Positions 24,257 through 33,912 of a DNA stretch of 64,000 nucleotides are shown here, in pieces; position 1 is the first letter of the stretch, and the number at the start of each line of letters is the position of its first letter. The translations under genes and the position numbers were made by a program. The notes under the pieces were generated by a model, which searched no databases, was not told where the DNA came from, and saw nothing but the letters and a program-made list of their open reading frames with translations. Source of the stretch: Pseudomonas viridiflava (GTDB lineage Bacteria; Pseudomonadota; Gammaproteobacteria; Pseudomonadales; Pseudomonadaceae); assembly GCF_900590755.1 (NCBI RefSeq), contig NZ_UUOC01000053.1, forward strand, positions 434,001 through 498,000, written 5' to 3'.

Positions 24257-24407
24257 GTACCCATGCGTATCTGAAATCAAGTCCTCGTAGGAAAATTCAG
24301 CACGTCTTGAAAGCCTGCTTTTTGCTGTACCAGAACAGGTGGGTCTCACTGTAATATCCGGCAACGTTGTAAGTTTGGTTCAACCCGATTTTTCCAAGGA
24401 TATGGAT

Positions 24408-25559
24408 ATGCTGCGTCGCCGGATGCTGATCATGTTGGGCGTTGTGTTGCTTGTGGTTTTGCTGCTCGCCGGTTACAAGGCGTTTTCCATCTATCAGCAG
24501 ATTCAACAATTCTCAGCTCCCAAACCTCCTGTCAGTGTCGCTGTTGCGACGGCCAGTGAACGCCCGTGGCAAAGTCGCCTTCCTGCCATTGGCACCCTAA
24601 AGGCATTGCAAGGCGTGGACCTGAGCCTGGAAATAGCCGGCACCGTGAAGGCGCTTCAATTCGAGTCAGGCCAGAAGGTTCGCATCGGTCAGCCGCTGTT
24701 GCAGATGGACAGCGATGTGGAAAAGGCCTTACTGGGCACCGCACAGGCGGACCTGGGGCTTGCACAGGTGGAATACGGCCGTGGCAGCCGACTGGTGGGG
24801 GATCAGGCGATCTCCAAAGGCGACTTTGACAAGCTGGCCGCGCAACTGAAAAAAGCCAGCGCCACCGTTGCTCAGTTGAATGCATCCCTGGCGAAGAAAA
24901 GCATCCTTGCGCCATTCAGCGGCACCATCGGCATTCGTCAGGTGGATGTGGGTGATTACCTCGCCAGCGGCACAGTCATTGCCACATTGCAGGACTTGAG
25001 TAGCCTCTACGTCGACTTCCATGTCCCGGAACAATCTCTGCCGAAATTGAGCGTGGGCCAGATCGCCTGGGTCACTGTTGCGGCCTATCCAGACCAAACC
25101 TTTGAAGCCACGATCAGCGCAATCAATCCCAAGGTGGATGACGCCACACGCAATGTGATGATTCGCGCCACCCTGCCAAATCCGGAAAGCAAGCTACTGC
25201 CCGGCATGTTTGCCAGCCTGCAGGTGCTGCTGCCGGGTCCAAAAACCCGGATTGTGCTGCCGGAAAGCGCCATCACTTACACGCTCTACGGCAACTCCGT
25301 GTATGTGGTGGTGACGAAAAAAACTGCTGAGGGAGCGCCTGAAAAGGACGCCAAGGGCGAAGACCAATTGATTGTCGACCGGCGTTTTGTGGAGACCGGT
25401 GAGCGTCGCGACGGGCTGGTCATTATCACCAAGGGAATCAAACCCGGCGAGCAAGTGGTCAGTGGCGGGCAGCTCAAGCTCGACAACGGCGCCCACGTCG
25501 CCATCAGCGCAGACAAGACCCTGCAAGCCGAACAGAACAGCCAGCCAAAAGCTGACTGA
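24408..25559 (+). CDS. mexV: MexV-like RND periplasmic adaptor
   Basis: The 383-residue membrane-fusion protein has an N-terminal membrane anchor (MLIMLGVVLLVVLLLAGY), a lipoyl-like and coiled-coil hairpin region (residues about 60-180), and a beta-barrel region (VDVGDYLASGTVIATLQDL). I chose ATG 24408 because AAGGA lies seven bases upstream. The ATG two codons earlier is too close to it. It pairs with the pump gene 13 bases downstream. Position after the imelysin cluster and before inaA matches PA4374 mexV by recall. No outer-membrane channel gene adjoins, as in MexVW, which is reported to use OprM. Confidence 0.86.
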   Translation: MLRRRMLIMLGVVLLVVLLLAGYKAFSIYQQIQQFSAPKPPVSVAVATASERPWQSRLPAIGTLKALQGVDLSLEIAGTVKALQFESGQKVRIGQPLLQMDSDVEKALLGTAQADLGLAQVEYGRGSRLVGDQAISKGDFDKLAAQLKKASATVAQLNASLAKKSILAPFSGTIGIRQVDVGDYLASGTVIATLQDLSSLYVDFHVPEQSLPKLSVGQIAWVTVAAYPDQTFEATISAINPKVDDATRNVMIRATLPNPESKLLPGMFASLQVLLPGPKTRIVLPESAITYTLYGNSVYVVVTKKTAEGAPEKDAKGEDQLIVDRRFVETGERRDGLVIITKGIKPGEQVVSGGQLKLDNGAHVAISADKTLQAEQNSQPKAD

Positions 25560-25572
25560 TCAAGGAACCCTC

Positions 25573-28500
25573 ATGGCTTTTACAGACCCGTTCATTCGTC
25601 GCCCGGTGCTCGCCACGGTGATCAGCCTGCTGATCGTGCTGCTGGGTTTTCAGGCATTCAGCAAATTGACCATCCGCCAGTATCCGCAGATGGAAAACGC
25701 TCTGATTACCGTCACCACGGCCTACCCCGGCGCCAACGCTGAAACCATCCAGGGCTACATCACGCAACCCCTGCAACAAAGTCTGGCCAGTGCTGAAGGC
25801 ATTGATTACATGACCTCGGTCAGCCGACAGAATTTTTCGGTGATTTCCATCTACGCGCGGATCGGCTCTGACAGCGACCGACTGTTCACCGAGCTGTTGG
25901 CCAAAGCGAACGAGGTGAAGAACAAACTGCCTCAGGATGCCGAAGATCCGGTATTGAGTAAGGAAGCGGCTGATGCATCAGCGCTGATGTACATCAGTTT
26001 CTACAGCTCGGAGCTGAGCAACCCACAGATCACCGATTATCTGTCCCGGGTCATTCAGCCCAAGCTGGCGACGCTTCCAGGTATGGCAGAGGCGCAGATC
26101 CTCGGCAATCAGGTGTTCGCCATGCGACTGTGGCTGGACCCGGTTCGCCTGGCAGGCTTTGGTCTGACCGCTGCAGACGTCACCGATGCCGTGCGACGCT
26201 ACAACTTCCTGGCGGCAGCGGGTGAAGTCAAAGGCGAGTACGTGGTCACCTCCATCAACGCCACTACCGATCTCAAGTCCGCCGAAGCTTTCGCAGCAAT
26301 CCCCTTGAAGACTTCAGGCGACAGCCGCGTCCTGCTCAGCGATGTCGCACGGGTCGAAATGGGCGCGGAGAACTACGACACGGTCAGCTCTTTCGATGGC
26401 ATCCCGTCGGTGTACATCGGCATCAAGGGCACCCCCAGTTCGAACCCGCTGGATGTAATCAAGGAAGTCCGACGCATCATGCCGGAGCTGGAAAGCCAGC
26501 TGCCGCCAGGTCTGAAAGTCTCAATTGCCTACGATGCAACCTTGTTCATTCAGGCCTCGATCAACGAAGTGGTGAAGACCCTGATCGAAGCGGTGCTGAT
26601 AGTGATAGTGGTGGTGTTCCTGTTTCTCGGTGCGTTGCGCTCAGTGCTGATTCCCGTCATCACCATTCCGTTGTCCATGGTTGGCGTTCTGTTCTTCATG
26701 CAACTGATGGGTTACTCCATCAACCTGCTGACCTTGCTGGCCATGGTGCTGGCGATCGGTCTGGTGGTGGACGATGCCATTGTGGTGGTGGAAAACATCC
26801 ATCGGCATATCGAAGAAGGCAAGACACCGTTCGACGCGGCCATTGAAGGCGCTCGAGAGATCGCCATGCCCGTGGTCTCGATGACCATCACCCTTGCAGC
26901 GGTTTACGCACCTATCGGCTTTCTGGAAGGGCTGACTGGCGCGTTATTCAAAGAGTTCGCCCTGACCCTGGCCGGCGCGGTGGTGATTTCGGGGATTGTG
27001 GCGCTGACCTTGTCACCGATGATGTGCGCCCTGCTCCTGCGCCACGATGAAAACCCCAGCGGACTGGCACACAAACTTGACCAGATGTTCGAACGTCTCA
27101 AGCGACGCTACCGGAACATATTGCATGGCACCCTCAATACCCGTCCGGTGGTGCTGGTCTTTGCGCTGATCGTCTTGTGCCTGATCCCGGTGTTGCTCAA
27201 GTTCACTAAATCGGAGCTGGCACCGGATGAAGACCAGGGCATCATTTTCATGATGGCAACGTCGCCGCAGCCCACCAACCTCAATTACATCAACCGCTAC
27301 ACCGATGAGTTCATCAAGATCTTCAAGGAGTTCCCGGAGTACTACTCCTCGTTCCAGATCAACGGCTTCAACGGAGTACAGACCGGCATTGGTGGTTTCC
27401 TGCTAAAACCGTGGGACGAACGCCGCCGCACGCAGATGGCAATCCTGCCTGAGGTTCAGGCCAAACTGGCGGGCATCAGTGGCCTGCAGATTTTCGGGTT
27501 CAACCTCCCTTCTCTACCGGGGACCGGCGAAGGGCTGCCCTTCCAGTTCGTGGTCAATACGGCCAACGACTATGCCTCGCTGCTGCAGGTGGTCGAACGC
27601 ATCAAGGCTCGGGCGACGGAGTCGGGGAAGTTTGCCTTTCTCGATATCGATCTGGCATTCGACAAACCCGAGGTAGTGGTTGAGATTGATCGAGCCAAGG
27701 CGGCGCAAATGGGCGTCTCCATGCAGGATCTGGGCGGGACTCTGGCGACACTTCTGGGCGAAGCCGAAATCAACCGGTTTACCATCGAAGGCCGTAGCTA
27801 CAAGGTCATTGCGCAGGTGGAACGGCCCTATCGGGATAACCCCGGCTGGCTGAACAACTACTACGTGAGGAGCAGCGACGGTCAGCTGCTGGCATTGTCA
27901 ACGCTGATCAAAGTCACTGATCGGGCACGGCCCCGCCAGCTCAACCAGTTCCAGCAGCTAAACTCGGCGATCATTCAAGGGTTTCCGATTGTCAGCATGG
28001 GCGAAGCGATCGACACCATCAGGCAGATAGCCAGTGAAGAAGCCCCCGCCGGATACGCCTATGACTACGCGGGAGCCTCCAGGCAGTACGTGCAGGAAGG
28101 CAGCGCCTTGTGGGTAACTTTCGCTTTGGCGCTGGCGATTATCTTTCTGGTGCTGGCAGCCCAGTTCGAAAGTTTCCGCGACCCACTGGTTATTCTGGTC
28201 ACGGTTCCACTGTCTATTTGCGGAGCGCTGATCCCGTTGTTTCTTGGCTTCTCGAGTATGAACATCTACACCCAGGTCGGGCTGGTGACCTTGATCGGTC
28301 TGATCAGCAAGCATGGGATTCTGATTGTGGAGTTCGCCAATCAACTGCGGCGTGACCGAGGTCTGTCAGCCCGTGAGGCGGTGGAGGAAGCCGCAGCGAT
28401 ACGTTTGCGGCCGGTACTGATGACAACAGCTGCCATGGTCTTCGGCATGGTGCCGCTGATCCTGGCCACCGGCGCTGGTGCGGTAAGCCGTTTCGATATC

Positions 28501-28641
28501 GGCATGGTGATTGCCACGGGCATGTCTGTCGGGACGCTGTTTACTCTGTTCGTGCTGCCCTGTGTCTACACGTTGCTTGCTGCAGCAGACAAAACCACCA
28601 AGGCGAGCCTGAATCCTGAAGGAACGCTCAGCCAAAGGTAA
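25573..28641 (+). CDS. mexW: MexW-like RND multidrug efflux pump
   Basis: The 1022-residue HAE1-type transporter has 12 membrane helices and two large periplasmic loops. The proton-relay aspartates lie in GLVVDDAIVVVENIHRHIEEG, and the family opening FTDPFIRRPVLATVISLL is clear. It starts at ATG 25573 with AAGGA upstream. The length is close to the 1018 residues of MexW. It exports drugs and perhaps dyes together with the adaptor upstream. A GC hairpin at 28657-28678 follows. Confidence 0.88.
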   Translation: MAFTDPFIRRPVLATVISLLIVLLGFQAFSKLTIRQYPQMENALITVTTAYPGANAETIQGYITQPLQQSLASAEGIDYMTSVSRQNFSVISIYARIGSDSDRLFTELLAKANEVKNKLPQDAEDPVLSKEAADASALMYISFYSSELSNPQITDYLSRVIQPKLATLPGMAEAQILGNQVFAMRLWLDPVRLAGFGLTAADVTDAVRRYNFLAAAGEVKGEYVVTSINATTDLKSAEAFAAIPLKTSGDSRVLLSDVARVEMGAENYDTVSSFDGIPSVYIGIKGTPSSNPLDVIKEVRRIMPELESQLPPGLKVSIAYDATLFIQASINEVVKTLIEAVLIVIVVVFLFLGALRSVLIPVITIPLSMVGVLFFMQLMGYSINLLTLLAMVLAIGLVVDDAIVVVENIHRHIEEGKTPFDAAIEGAREIAMPVVSMTITLAAVYAPIGFLEGLTGALFKEFALTLAGAVVISGIVALTLSPMMCALLLRHDENPSGLAHKLDQMFERLKRRYRNILHGTLNTRPVVLVFALIVLCLIPVLLKFTKSELAPDEDQGIIFMMATSPQPTNLNYINRYTDEFIKIFKEFPEYYSSFQINGFNGVQTGIGGFLLKPWDERRRTQMAILPEVQAKLAGISGLQIFGFNLPSLPGTGEGLPFQFVVNTANDYASLLQVVERIKARATESGKFAFLDIDLAFDKPEVVVEIDRAKAAQMGVSMQDLGGTLATLLGEAEINRFTIEGRSYKVIAQVERPYRDNPGWLNNYYVRSSDGQLLALSTLIKVTDRARPRQLNQFQQLNSAIIQGFPIVSMGEAIDTIRQIASEEAPAGYAYDYAGASRQYVQEGSALWVTFALALAIIFLVLAAQFESFRDPLVILVTVPLSICGALIPLFLGFSSMNIYTQVGLVTLIGLISKHGILIVEFANQLRRDRGLSAREAVEEAAAIRLRPVLMTTAAMVFGMVPLILATGAGAVSRFDIGMVIATGMSVGTLFTLFVLPCVYTLLAAADKTTKASLNPEGTLSQR

Positions 28642-28656
28642 TGGACCGGATACAAC

Positions 28657-28678
28657 AAGGCCCCAATCATGGGGCCTT
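28657..28678 (+). terminator. Hairpin after mexW, possible terminator
   Basis: Perfect arms AAGGCCCC / GGGGCCTT with a six-base loop, 15 bases after the mexW stop. It lacks a long T run, so termination would be weak or Rho-assisted. Confidence 0.6.
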
Positions 28679-28707
28679 CAAGTCGTTGATTCGGCGCGCG
28701 GGAGCAG

Positions 28708-28935
28708 TCAATGCTGACCCGTCGTACCCTGTGCCAAACCAAACATCAACAGCAGCAAGTCATGACTCGGCTGGACCGAGTCCTGACTCTTGGCCAGCCG
28801 CGGCAAAGGACAATGCCCTTGACCGTGCTCGGCGCTTAACACCTTCGTTCCAGGCTCTTCCCACGCGGCCATCGCTACCGATGCGATAGCCAATGCGCCG
28901 AGAACGAATAAACCTCGTGCCAGTTCTAGCTTCAT
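28708..28935 (-). CDS. Small exported protein of unknown function
   Basis: The 75-residue product has an evident signal peptide (MKLELARGLFVLGALAIASVAMA) and a 52-residue mature part without recognised domain. The start ATG overlaps the stop of inaA by one base (TAATG), so the two are coupled. The mature protein has one cysteine and several histidines, which I cannot assign a role. The tight coupling and signal peptide make it a real gene. Confidence 0.68.
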   Translation of the reverse strand: MKLELARGLFVLGALAIASVAMAAWEEPGTKVLSAEHGQGHCPLPRLAKSQDSVQPSHDLLLLMFGLAQGTTGQH

Positions 28936-29651
28936 TAGTCTAAGCCCTTGATAGCGCTGCCAAACGCCGTCTCGTAAAAGTAGACTAACTTCTGCCAGTC
29001 CGCTGGCTCGAACGACGAGTGGCGGCGCAGTTGCTTCATGTCATGACGAGCGGCGGCGGCGGCAGTGAAACGACGACGGCATTTCTCCAGATCCAGCAAC
29101 GCAACTTCAGCCCTGGCCTCGCTGCCTTCGCCCACAACCCGCACGAACACATGCTTGATATAAAGACAGCTGTGCTGCCAACGGCCCAGATGCATGCGCG
29201 CCAGATTGATCGCCAGTTCCTGGAGCAACTGCTCGTGCAGCGCTTCACCGTGGTGCTCGCGACCACCCGCCGCGTACCAGTCTTCAATCTCCTGAAAACC
29301 ATCCAGCGCCTTGGTGACCAGCAGCGCGCGCCATTCATTGCGCTCATCTCGCTGCGCACCGCAAAAGATCATTTCGGGCACACTCACATCAAGCTTGCTC
29401 AGGCCAACCAGAGCGTCACGCTCGCGCAGGACGGTTGGGCGACCAAACGGATGCAACCAGCTGCGGTAGATATGTCCGACCTGGCGCTTGATGTAAATCA
29501 GCTGGCCAGCTTCGGTGAAGACCCGCTGTACACCACTCTCACCACCTCGGCGCTGATTGGGTTCTTCAACCCATTCGCCGCGCTGTTCCCAGAAGAAATC
29601 AAAGCCTTTACCTGCCGATACCGTGGGCTCGATGACTGCCTGCACGCCCAT
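28935..29651 (-). CDS. inaA: InaA-type lipopolysaccharide kinase-like protein
   Basis: The 238-residue protein belongs to the Kdo/WaaP kinase superfamily and resembles InaA, an acid-inducible protein. Kinase-like features are IYIKRQVGHIY near residue 55, which should hold the phosphate-binding lysine, INLARMHLGRWQHSCLYIKHVFV as the catalytic loop region, and LLDLEKCRR in place of the DFG. The start is ATG 29651 with AGAGG upstream, six bases before the stop of the methyltransferase gene. The envelope or LPS role is inferred from the family, and ColRS, an envelope two-component system, is encoded nearby. Confidence 0.82.
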   Translation of the reverse strand: MGVQAVIEPTVSAGKGFDFFWEQRGEWVEEPNQRRGGESGVQRVFTEAGQLIYIKRQVGHIYRSWLHPFGRPTVLRERDALVGLSKLDVSVPEMIFCGAQRDERNEWRALLVTKALDGFQEIEDWYAAGGREHHGEALHEQLLQELAINLARMHLGRWQHSCLYIKHVFVRVVGEGSEARAEVALLDLEKCRRRFTAAAAARHDMKQLRRHSSFEPADWQKLVYFYETAFGSAIKGLD

Positions 29652-29656
29652 TCCCC

Positions 29657-30337
29657 TCACCTCTTACGCAATAGATACACCCGCCACATGGCGTAAAACG
29701 GCAGAAAATCCAGGCGTTCCTGAATGCGGAAGCCCGCCTGTTCAAATTCGGCCTCAACTGTTGCAGCCGGTAACACGAAACGATTTTGGTAACTGTCCTG
29801 CCCATTTTTCGCATGGCGCTTGCTATCAAGCCGCTTGCGTTTCCATGCCTTGAAATTACCGTCGACCCAAAGCGACACGATCACGCTGTCCCGGGTAACG
29901 CGCTGAAACTCTCGCAATAAAGCCAGGCGATGTTCCGATTGCCCCACGTGATGCAGAAGACGCATGCAGAAAATGCTGTCGACGGCGTTGTCCGGTAGAT
30001 CGATATCGAATGCGGATGTCTGCAAGGGTCGTACCCTTTTCACCACATCGGCTGGCTGAGCAGCACATGCAGTGTTAAGCATATCGGCGGAATTGTCCGC
30101 ACCGATGATCACCCGGTTGGGCTTTTCGGCCAACAAGGGCCAGAACCGACCGGCGCCGCTGGGCAGATCAAGCACCAAACCCGGGTCACCCGCCATGTGC
30201 AATGCCTTACGCGCCAACTGCTCATCGCGCCAATGTGACAAGCGCCGAGAGATATTGTCCTGATGCTTCTGCAAATATTGTTGCGCGTGATCCTGATCAT
30301 ATTTGCGGGAAAACTCGAGTTCGATTCGCTTGCTCAT
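29657..30337 (-). CDS. Class I SAM-dependent methyltransferase
   Basis: The 226-residue protein has a Rossmann-type methyltransferase domain: motif I LVLDLPSGAGRFW near residue 56, acidic GADNS, and FCMRLLHHVGQSEHR as motif IV/post-I region. It is of the DUF/Methyltransf_11 type, with no clue to substrate. The ATG 30337 is preceded by AGGAG seven bases away. It lies between colS and inaA, as in P. aeruginosa (PA4379 by recall). Confidence 0.8.
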   Translation of the reverse strand: MSKRIELEFSRKYDQDHAQQYLQKHQDNISRRLSHWRDEQLARKALHMAGDPGLVLDLPSGAGRFWPLLAEKPNRVIIGADNSADMLNTACAAQPADVVKRVRPLQTSAFDIDLPDNAVDSIFCMRLLHHVGQSEHRLALLREFQRVTRDSVIVSLWVDGNFKAWKRKRLDSKRHAKNGQDSYQNRFVLPAATVEAEFEQAGFRIQERLDFLPFYAMWRVYLLRKR

Positions 30338-30550
30338 GTGGCATCTCCTGATTCCGATAGGCGCCAAGGTAATCAGCGAGCTGTCAGCATCAGGTCATGC
30401 AGATGTGAAAAAAATGTAGCAAGCAGTGGCAAGTGTTTCGAGATCCTTCAATGAGTTAGGCGTGCCATCGAGCGAATCAGAGAGGCGTGACGGTTTTTGT
30501 TTCAAGTCCGATACAGGCGCAGTAACACCTCTGCGACACCCAGGTGCGCC

Positions 30551-31834
30551 TCAGACGGCGGTCAGTTTTACGCTGAAACGACAACCATGAGGTTCCATCG
30601 GGCTCAGGCTAACGCTCCAGCCCTGGTTCTCGCAGATGCGCTGCACCAGCGAAAGCCCTAGACCAAGCCCCTCCCCTCGCTGTTCATTGCCGCGCACAAA
30701 AGGCTCGAACATCGCTTCGCGTTTTTCTTCAGGAATACCGACACCGCTGTCTTCCACGAGAAAACCGTCACTCTGTAACGTCAGGGTGATAAAGCCATGA
30801 TCGGTGTAGTGCAAAGCGTTACGCAGCAAATTGCCCATCACGGCATATAAGAATGTTGCGTTGTAGTTGATTTCCGACGATTGGTCAGAGACCACCGAAC
30901 GAACGGTCAGCTGCAGGCCTTTGCTTTCAATGGGGCCACGCCACAACGCGATCAGTTGGTCAGCAACTGCTTGCAGAGACACTTTAGGCGTCATGCTCGC
31001 ATCTTCACGCTGCGTACGCGCCAGCATGAGGAAGGTTTGCACCAGATCCCGCATTTCTTCACACGCTCGGGCGATACGTTCCACCTGTGAGCGGGCACGG
31101 CTGTCCAGCGCAGGATTTTCCAGCAGCAGCTCGCAGGAACTGGCCAGTACCATCAACGGGGTGCGTAATTCATGACTGACGTCACTGGTGAACATCCGTT
31201 CGCGGGTCAATGCCTGACGCAGTCGCCCCAGCGTGGCATCGAAGGCCACCGCCAGCTCACCGACTTCGTCAGCGGCATAGTCAGGCGCCAATGGCGGCGC
31301 AAGCCCCAGCAGTTGGTCGCGATGACGAACCTGTCGCGCCAGACGCACGACCGGCGCCATAACCCGCCGGGCCAGCACCCAACCCAGGAAAACAGCCAGC
31401 CCCAGTGCCAGAACGAAACCGACCAACACGACCGCAAACAGCACTCGCTCGCGCTCTTCAAAATCGCTCTGATCCTGCAGCAGCACGTATCGACGCCCAT
31501 CTACCACCTCGACCATGGCGTGATAAGACAACGGACCACGAAAGACCTCATGGAAGCCAGAGTCGAGGTGTTTCAAATCCTTGGGTAAATCGAAATCACC
31601 GGGGCCGCCACTGAAATAGAACAGCTGGTCAGGTTCCGGCCGGTGACTCCAGTCGGAAACGCTGTCCATCAGCAGCAGGCGATTGAGATCACCGCCCAGC
31701 CCCGCAGAAATCAACTTTTCCTCGACCAGATGGACAGTGGCCACAATGCCCATGGCGAAAGACCCTGCAACCAGCGCGCTCATCAATGCGAAAGCGATGA
31801 TGATCCGCTGGGCAAGGCTTTGCTTAAACTCCAT
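30551..31834 (-). CDS. colS: ColS, membrane sensor histidine kinase
   Basis: The 427-residue kinase has two membrane helices (about residues 8-32 and 140-165), a periplasmic loop, a HAMP segment, the H box VSHELRTPLMVL and an ATPase domain (NLLRNALHYTD, EDSGVGIPE, GLGLGLSLV). ColS with ColR responds to excess zinc and iron and protects membrane integrity in P. putida, with metal sensing tied to an ExxE motif. A candidate EERE lies in SDFEERERV just before the second helix. The start ATG overlaps the colR stop by 11 bases. Confidence 0.9.
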   Translation of the reverse strand: MEFKQSLAQRIIIAFALMSALVAGSFAMGIVATVHLVEEKLISAGLGGDLNRLLLMDSVSDWSHRPEPDQLFYFSGGPGDFDLPKDLKHLDSGFHEVFRGPLSYHAMVEVVDGRRYVLLQDQSDFEERERVLFAVVLVGFVLALGLAVFLGWVLARRVMAPVVRLARQVRHRDQLLGLAPPLAPDYAADEVGELAVAFDATLGRLRQALTRERMFTSDVSHELRTPLMVLASSCELLLENPALDSRARSQVERIARACEEMRDLVQTFLMLARTQREDASMTPKVSLQAVADQLIALWRGPIESKGLQLTVRSVVSDQSSEINYNATFLYAVMGNLLRNALHYTDHGFITLTLQSDGFLVEDSGVGIPEEKREAMFEPFVRGNEQRGEGLGLGLSLVQRICENQGWSVSLSPMEPHGCRFSVKLTAV

Positions 31835-32507
31835 CCCGTCCCTCGGCCAGGCGGTAGCCAACACCGTGTACGGTTTGCAGCAAGGGTTTGCCAAAGGGCT
31901 TGTCGATCACCTGGCGAAGCTGATGCACATGGCTGCGCAGACTGTCGCTATCAGGGCAATCATCGCCCCAAAGCGCTTCCTCAAGAATCTCTCGACGTAA
32001 CACATGAGGACTCTTTTGCATCAGCACTGCCAGCAACTTGAGACCCACCGGGTTGAGTTTGAGCAGCCGCCCTTCCCGCGTAACTTCCAGTGTGTCCAGG
32101 TCGTAGATCAGATCGCCCACCTGCAACGTACGCCGCCCACCGCCCTGAGCCCGACGCAATACGGCCTCGATACGGGCCGCGAGTTCTGACAGCGCAAAAG
32201 GCTTGAGCAGGTAATCATCCGCGCCGGAGCGGAATCCCTGCAGACGGTCATCAAGCTGGTCACGCGCGGTGAGCATGATGACCGGCGTATCGCGTCGGGC
32301 ATCTTCGCGCAGTCTTTTGCACAATGTGTAGCCGTCGATGCCGGGCAACATGATGTCCAGCACGATCAGGTCATAATGTTCGGTCGCCGCCAGATGCAAT
32401 CCGGAAAGGCCATCCTGTGCGCAATCGACTGTATAGCCCTTCATGCCAAGGTAATCGGCAAGGTTGGCCAGGATGTCACGGTTGTCTTCGACCAGAAGAA
32501 TTCGCAT
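31824..32507 (-). CDS. colR: ColR, OmpR-family response regulator
   Basis: The 227-residue regulator has a receiver domain (MRILLVEDNRDILANL, phosphoacceptor Asp in LIVLDIMLPGIDGY, switch Lys in LLKPF) and a winged-helix DNA-binding domain in the C-terminal 100 residues. I placed the start at ATG 32507, which has GGAGGG upstream and gives the length of known ColR. It is the first gene of the colRS operon on the minus strand. Confidence 0.92.
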   Translation of the reverse strand: MRILLVEDNRDILANLADYLGMKGYTVDCAQDGLSGLHLAATEHYDLIVLDIMLPGIDGYTLCKRLREDARRDTPVIMLTARDQLDDRLQGFRSGADDYLLKPFALSELAARIEAVLRRAQGGGRRTLQVGDLIYDLDTLEVTREGRLLKLNPVGLKLLAVLMQKSPHVLRREILEEALWGDDCPDSDSLRSHVHQLRQVIDKPFGKPLLQTVHGVGYRLAEGRDGV

Positions 32508-32615
32508 CTGTACGCCCTCCATCTTCAATAATGCTGGCGCAGCTTAGAGCGAACCTGCGCGCAGAGCCAGCACCATCTAGCGTGACAATGTCAGGGCAAC
32601 CCGTGAAGCAGGCAT

Positions 32616-32652
32616 AAAAAAACCCCGCGGCTCGTGTGAGCAGCGGGGTTTT
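32616..32652 (-). terminator. Terminator of the cyo operon
   Basis: Arms AAAACCCCGC / GCGGGGTTTT with a 14-base loop lie after cyoE. Read on the minus strand the hairpin ends in seven T residues. Confidence 0.9.
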
Positions 32653-32672
32653 ATGTTTCAGGCTGACTGTGA

Positions 32673-33560
32673 TCAGAAGGCGTATGTCACCAACAGCTCT
32701 TTGGTCACCTGAAAGTCCACCGACATCATGAAGCTCAATGCGCTGATGGTGAAGATGGAGAAAACGAACAGCTTGCGAGCCCAGACCGTGTCGTCCACTG
32801 CCTTGTAACCCTTCCACGCCATCCACAGCCAGTACATGCCCATTGCCGCGGCAACCGCCAGATAGTTGAGGCCAGCGTAACCGCCGAAGGTCAACATCAG
32901 AGTGGCTACCAGAAACGCCAGGATGTAGAGCAGGATGTGACGCTTGGCCACCCGGATGCCACGTTCAACCGGCAAAACCGGAATCTTGGCAGCCAGGTAG
33001 TCATTGAAACGGAAGATCGCAATGGCGTACGAATGCGGCATCTGCCAAAGGCTGAACATCACCAGGAGCGTCAATGCCGCGAAGTCGAAGCTGTTGCTGA
33101 CTGCGCAATAGCCAATCACCGGAGGCATGGCCCCCGAGAGACTGCCGATCAAGGTGCCGTGTACCGACTTGCGCTTGAAGTACAGGCTGTAGAAGCCTAC
33201 GTAAATCACGAAGCCGATCACTGCGAGCAATGCCGCCAGCGGGTTGGTTTTGGTGTACAGCAAACCAACCCCGGCAACACCCAGAATCGTCGCGTAGAGC
33301 AGAGCCAGTTTCAACGAAACCAGGCCTTGTACCAGCACACGGTTCTTGGTGCGCTCCATCTTCTGGTCAATATCCCGGTCGATGCAGTTGTTGAATACAC
33401 AACCGGATGCAACGACCAGGGAGGTGCCTATGACTGCGGCCAGGAACATGCCGAAGTCAATTTGCCCTTTGGAGGCCAGAAAAAAGCCACCTGCCACCGA
33501 AAGCACGTTACCGAAAATGATCCCCGGCTTGGTGATTTGGATAAAGTGCTTAAGGGACAT
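32673..33560 (-). CDS. cyoE: CyoE, protohaem IX farnesyltransferase (haem O synthase)
   Basis: The 295-residue UbiA-type prenyltransferase converts haem b to haem O for the bo3 oxidase. It has about nine membrane helices and the Asp-rich motif NCIDRDIDQKMERTKNR near residue 58, plus the second loop YFKRKSVHGTLIGSLSGAMPPVIGY. It is the last gene of cyoABCDE, 10 bases after cyoD. Confidence 0.95.
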   Translation of the reverse strand: MSLKHFIQITKPGIIFGNVLSVAGGFFLASKGQIDFGMFLAAVIGTSLVVASGCVFNNCIDRDIDQKMERTKNRVLVQGLVSLKLALLYATILGVAGVGLLYTKTNPLAALLAVIGFVIYVGFYSLYFKRKSVHGTLIGSLSGAMPPVIGYCAVSNSFDFAALTLLVMFSLWQMPHSYAIAIFRFNDYLAAKIPVLPVERGIRVAKRHILLYILAFLVATLMLTFGGYAGLNYLAVAAAMGMYWLWMAWKGYKAVDDTVWARKLFVFSIFTISALSFMMSVDFQVTKELLVTYAF

Positions 33561-33570
33561 CAGGCGTACC

Positions 33571-33912
33571 TCATTTAGCCATCATGACGGTGTGGATACT
33601 GAACATGATCCACAACGAGAGGCCGACCAACAGAACAATAACCAACGCCGTGAACGCAAATGCGAACACGTTGTTACGTTGCGATGCCGAACGGTCCAGG
33701 TGCAGGAAGTACCGCAGGTGAACCAGAACCTGTACCACAGCGAACAGCAGGATAGTGATCAGGGTGGCCGACTTGGACATCACCGGATACATCACCACGC
33801 CGAACGGGATGGCAGTCAGGATCAACGACAGGACGAAACCGATGACGTAGTCCTTTACGCTGCCGTGGCTGTCGTGTTCTTCAGCAGAGATATGCGCGTG
33901 TGCGTTTGCCAT
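33571..33912 (-). CDS. cyoD: CyoD, cytochrome bo3 oxidase subunit IV
   Basis: The 113-residue protein has three membrane helices and the family segments DYVIGFVLSLILTAIPFG and VHLRYFLHLD. It supports assembly of the copper B centre. The start immediately follows the cyoC stop without a gap. Confidence 0.94.
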   Translation of the reverse strand: MANAHAHISAEEHDSHGSVKDYVIGFVLSLILTAIPFGVVMYPVMSKSATLITILLFAVVQVLVHLRYFLHLDRSASQRNNVFAFAFTALVIVLLVGLSLWIMFSIHTVMMAK

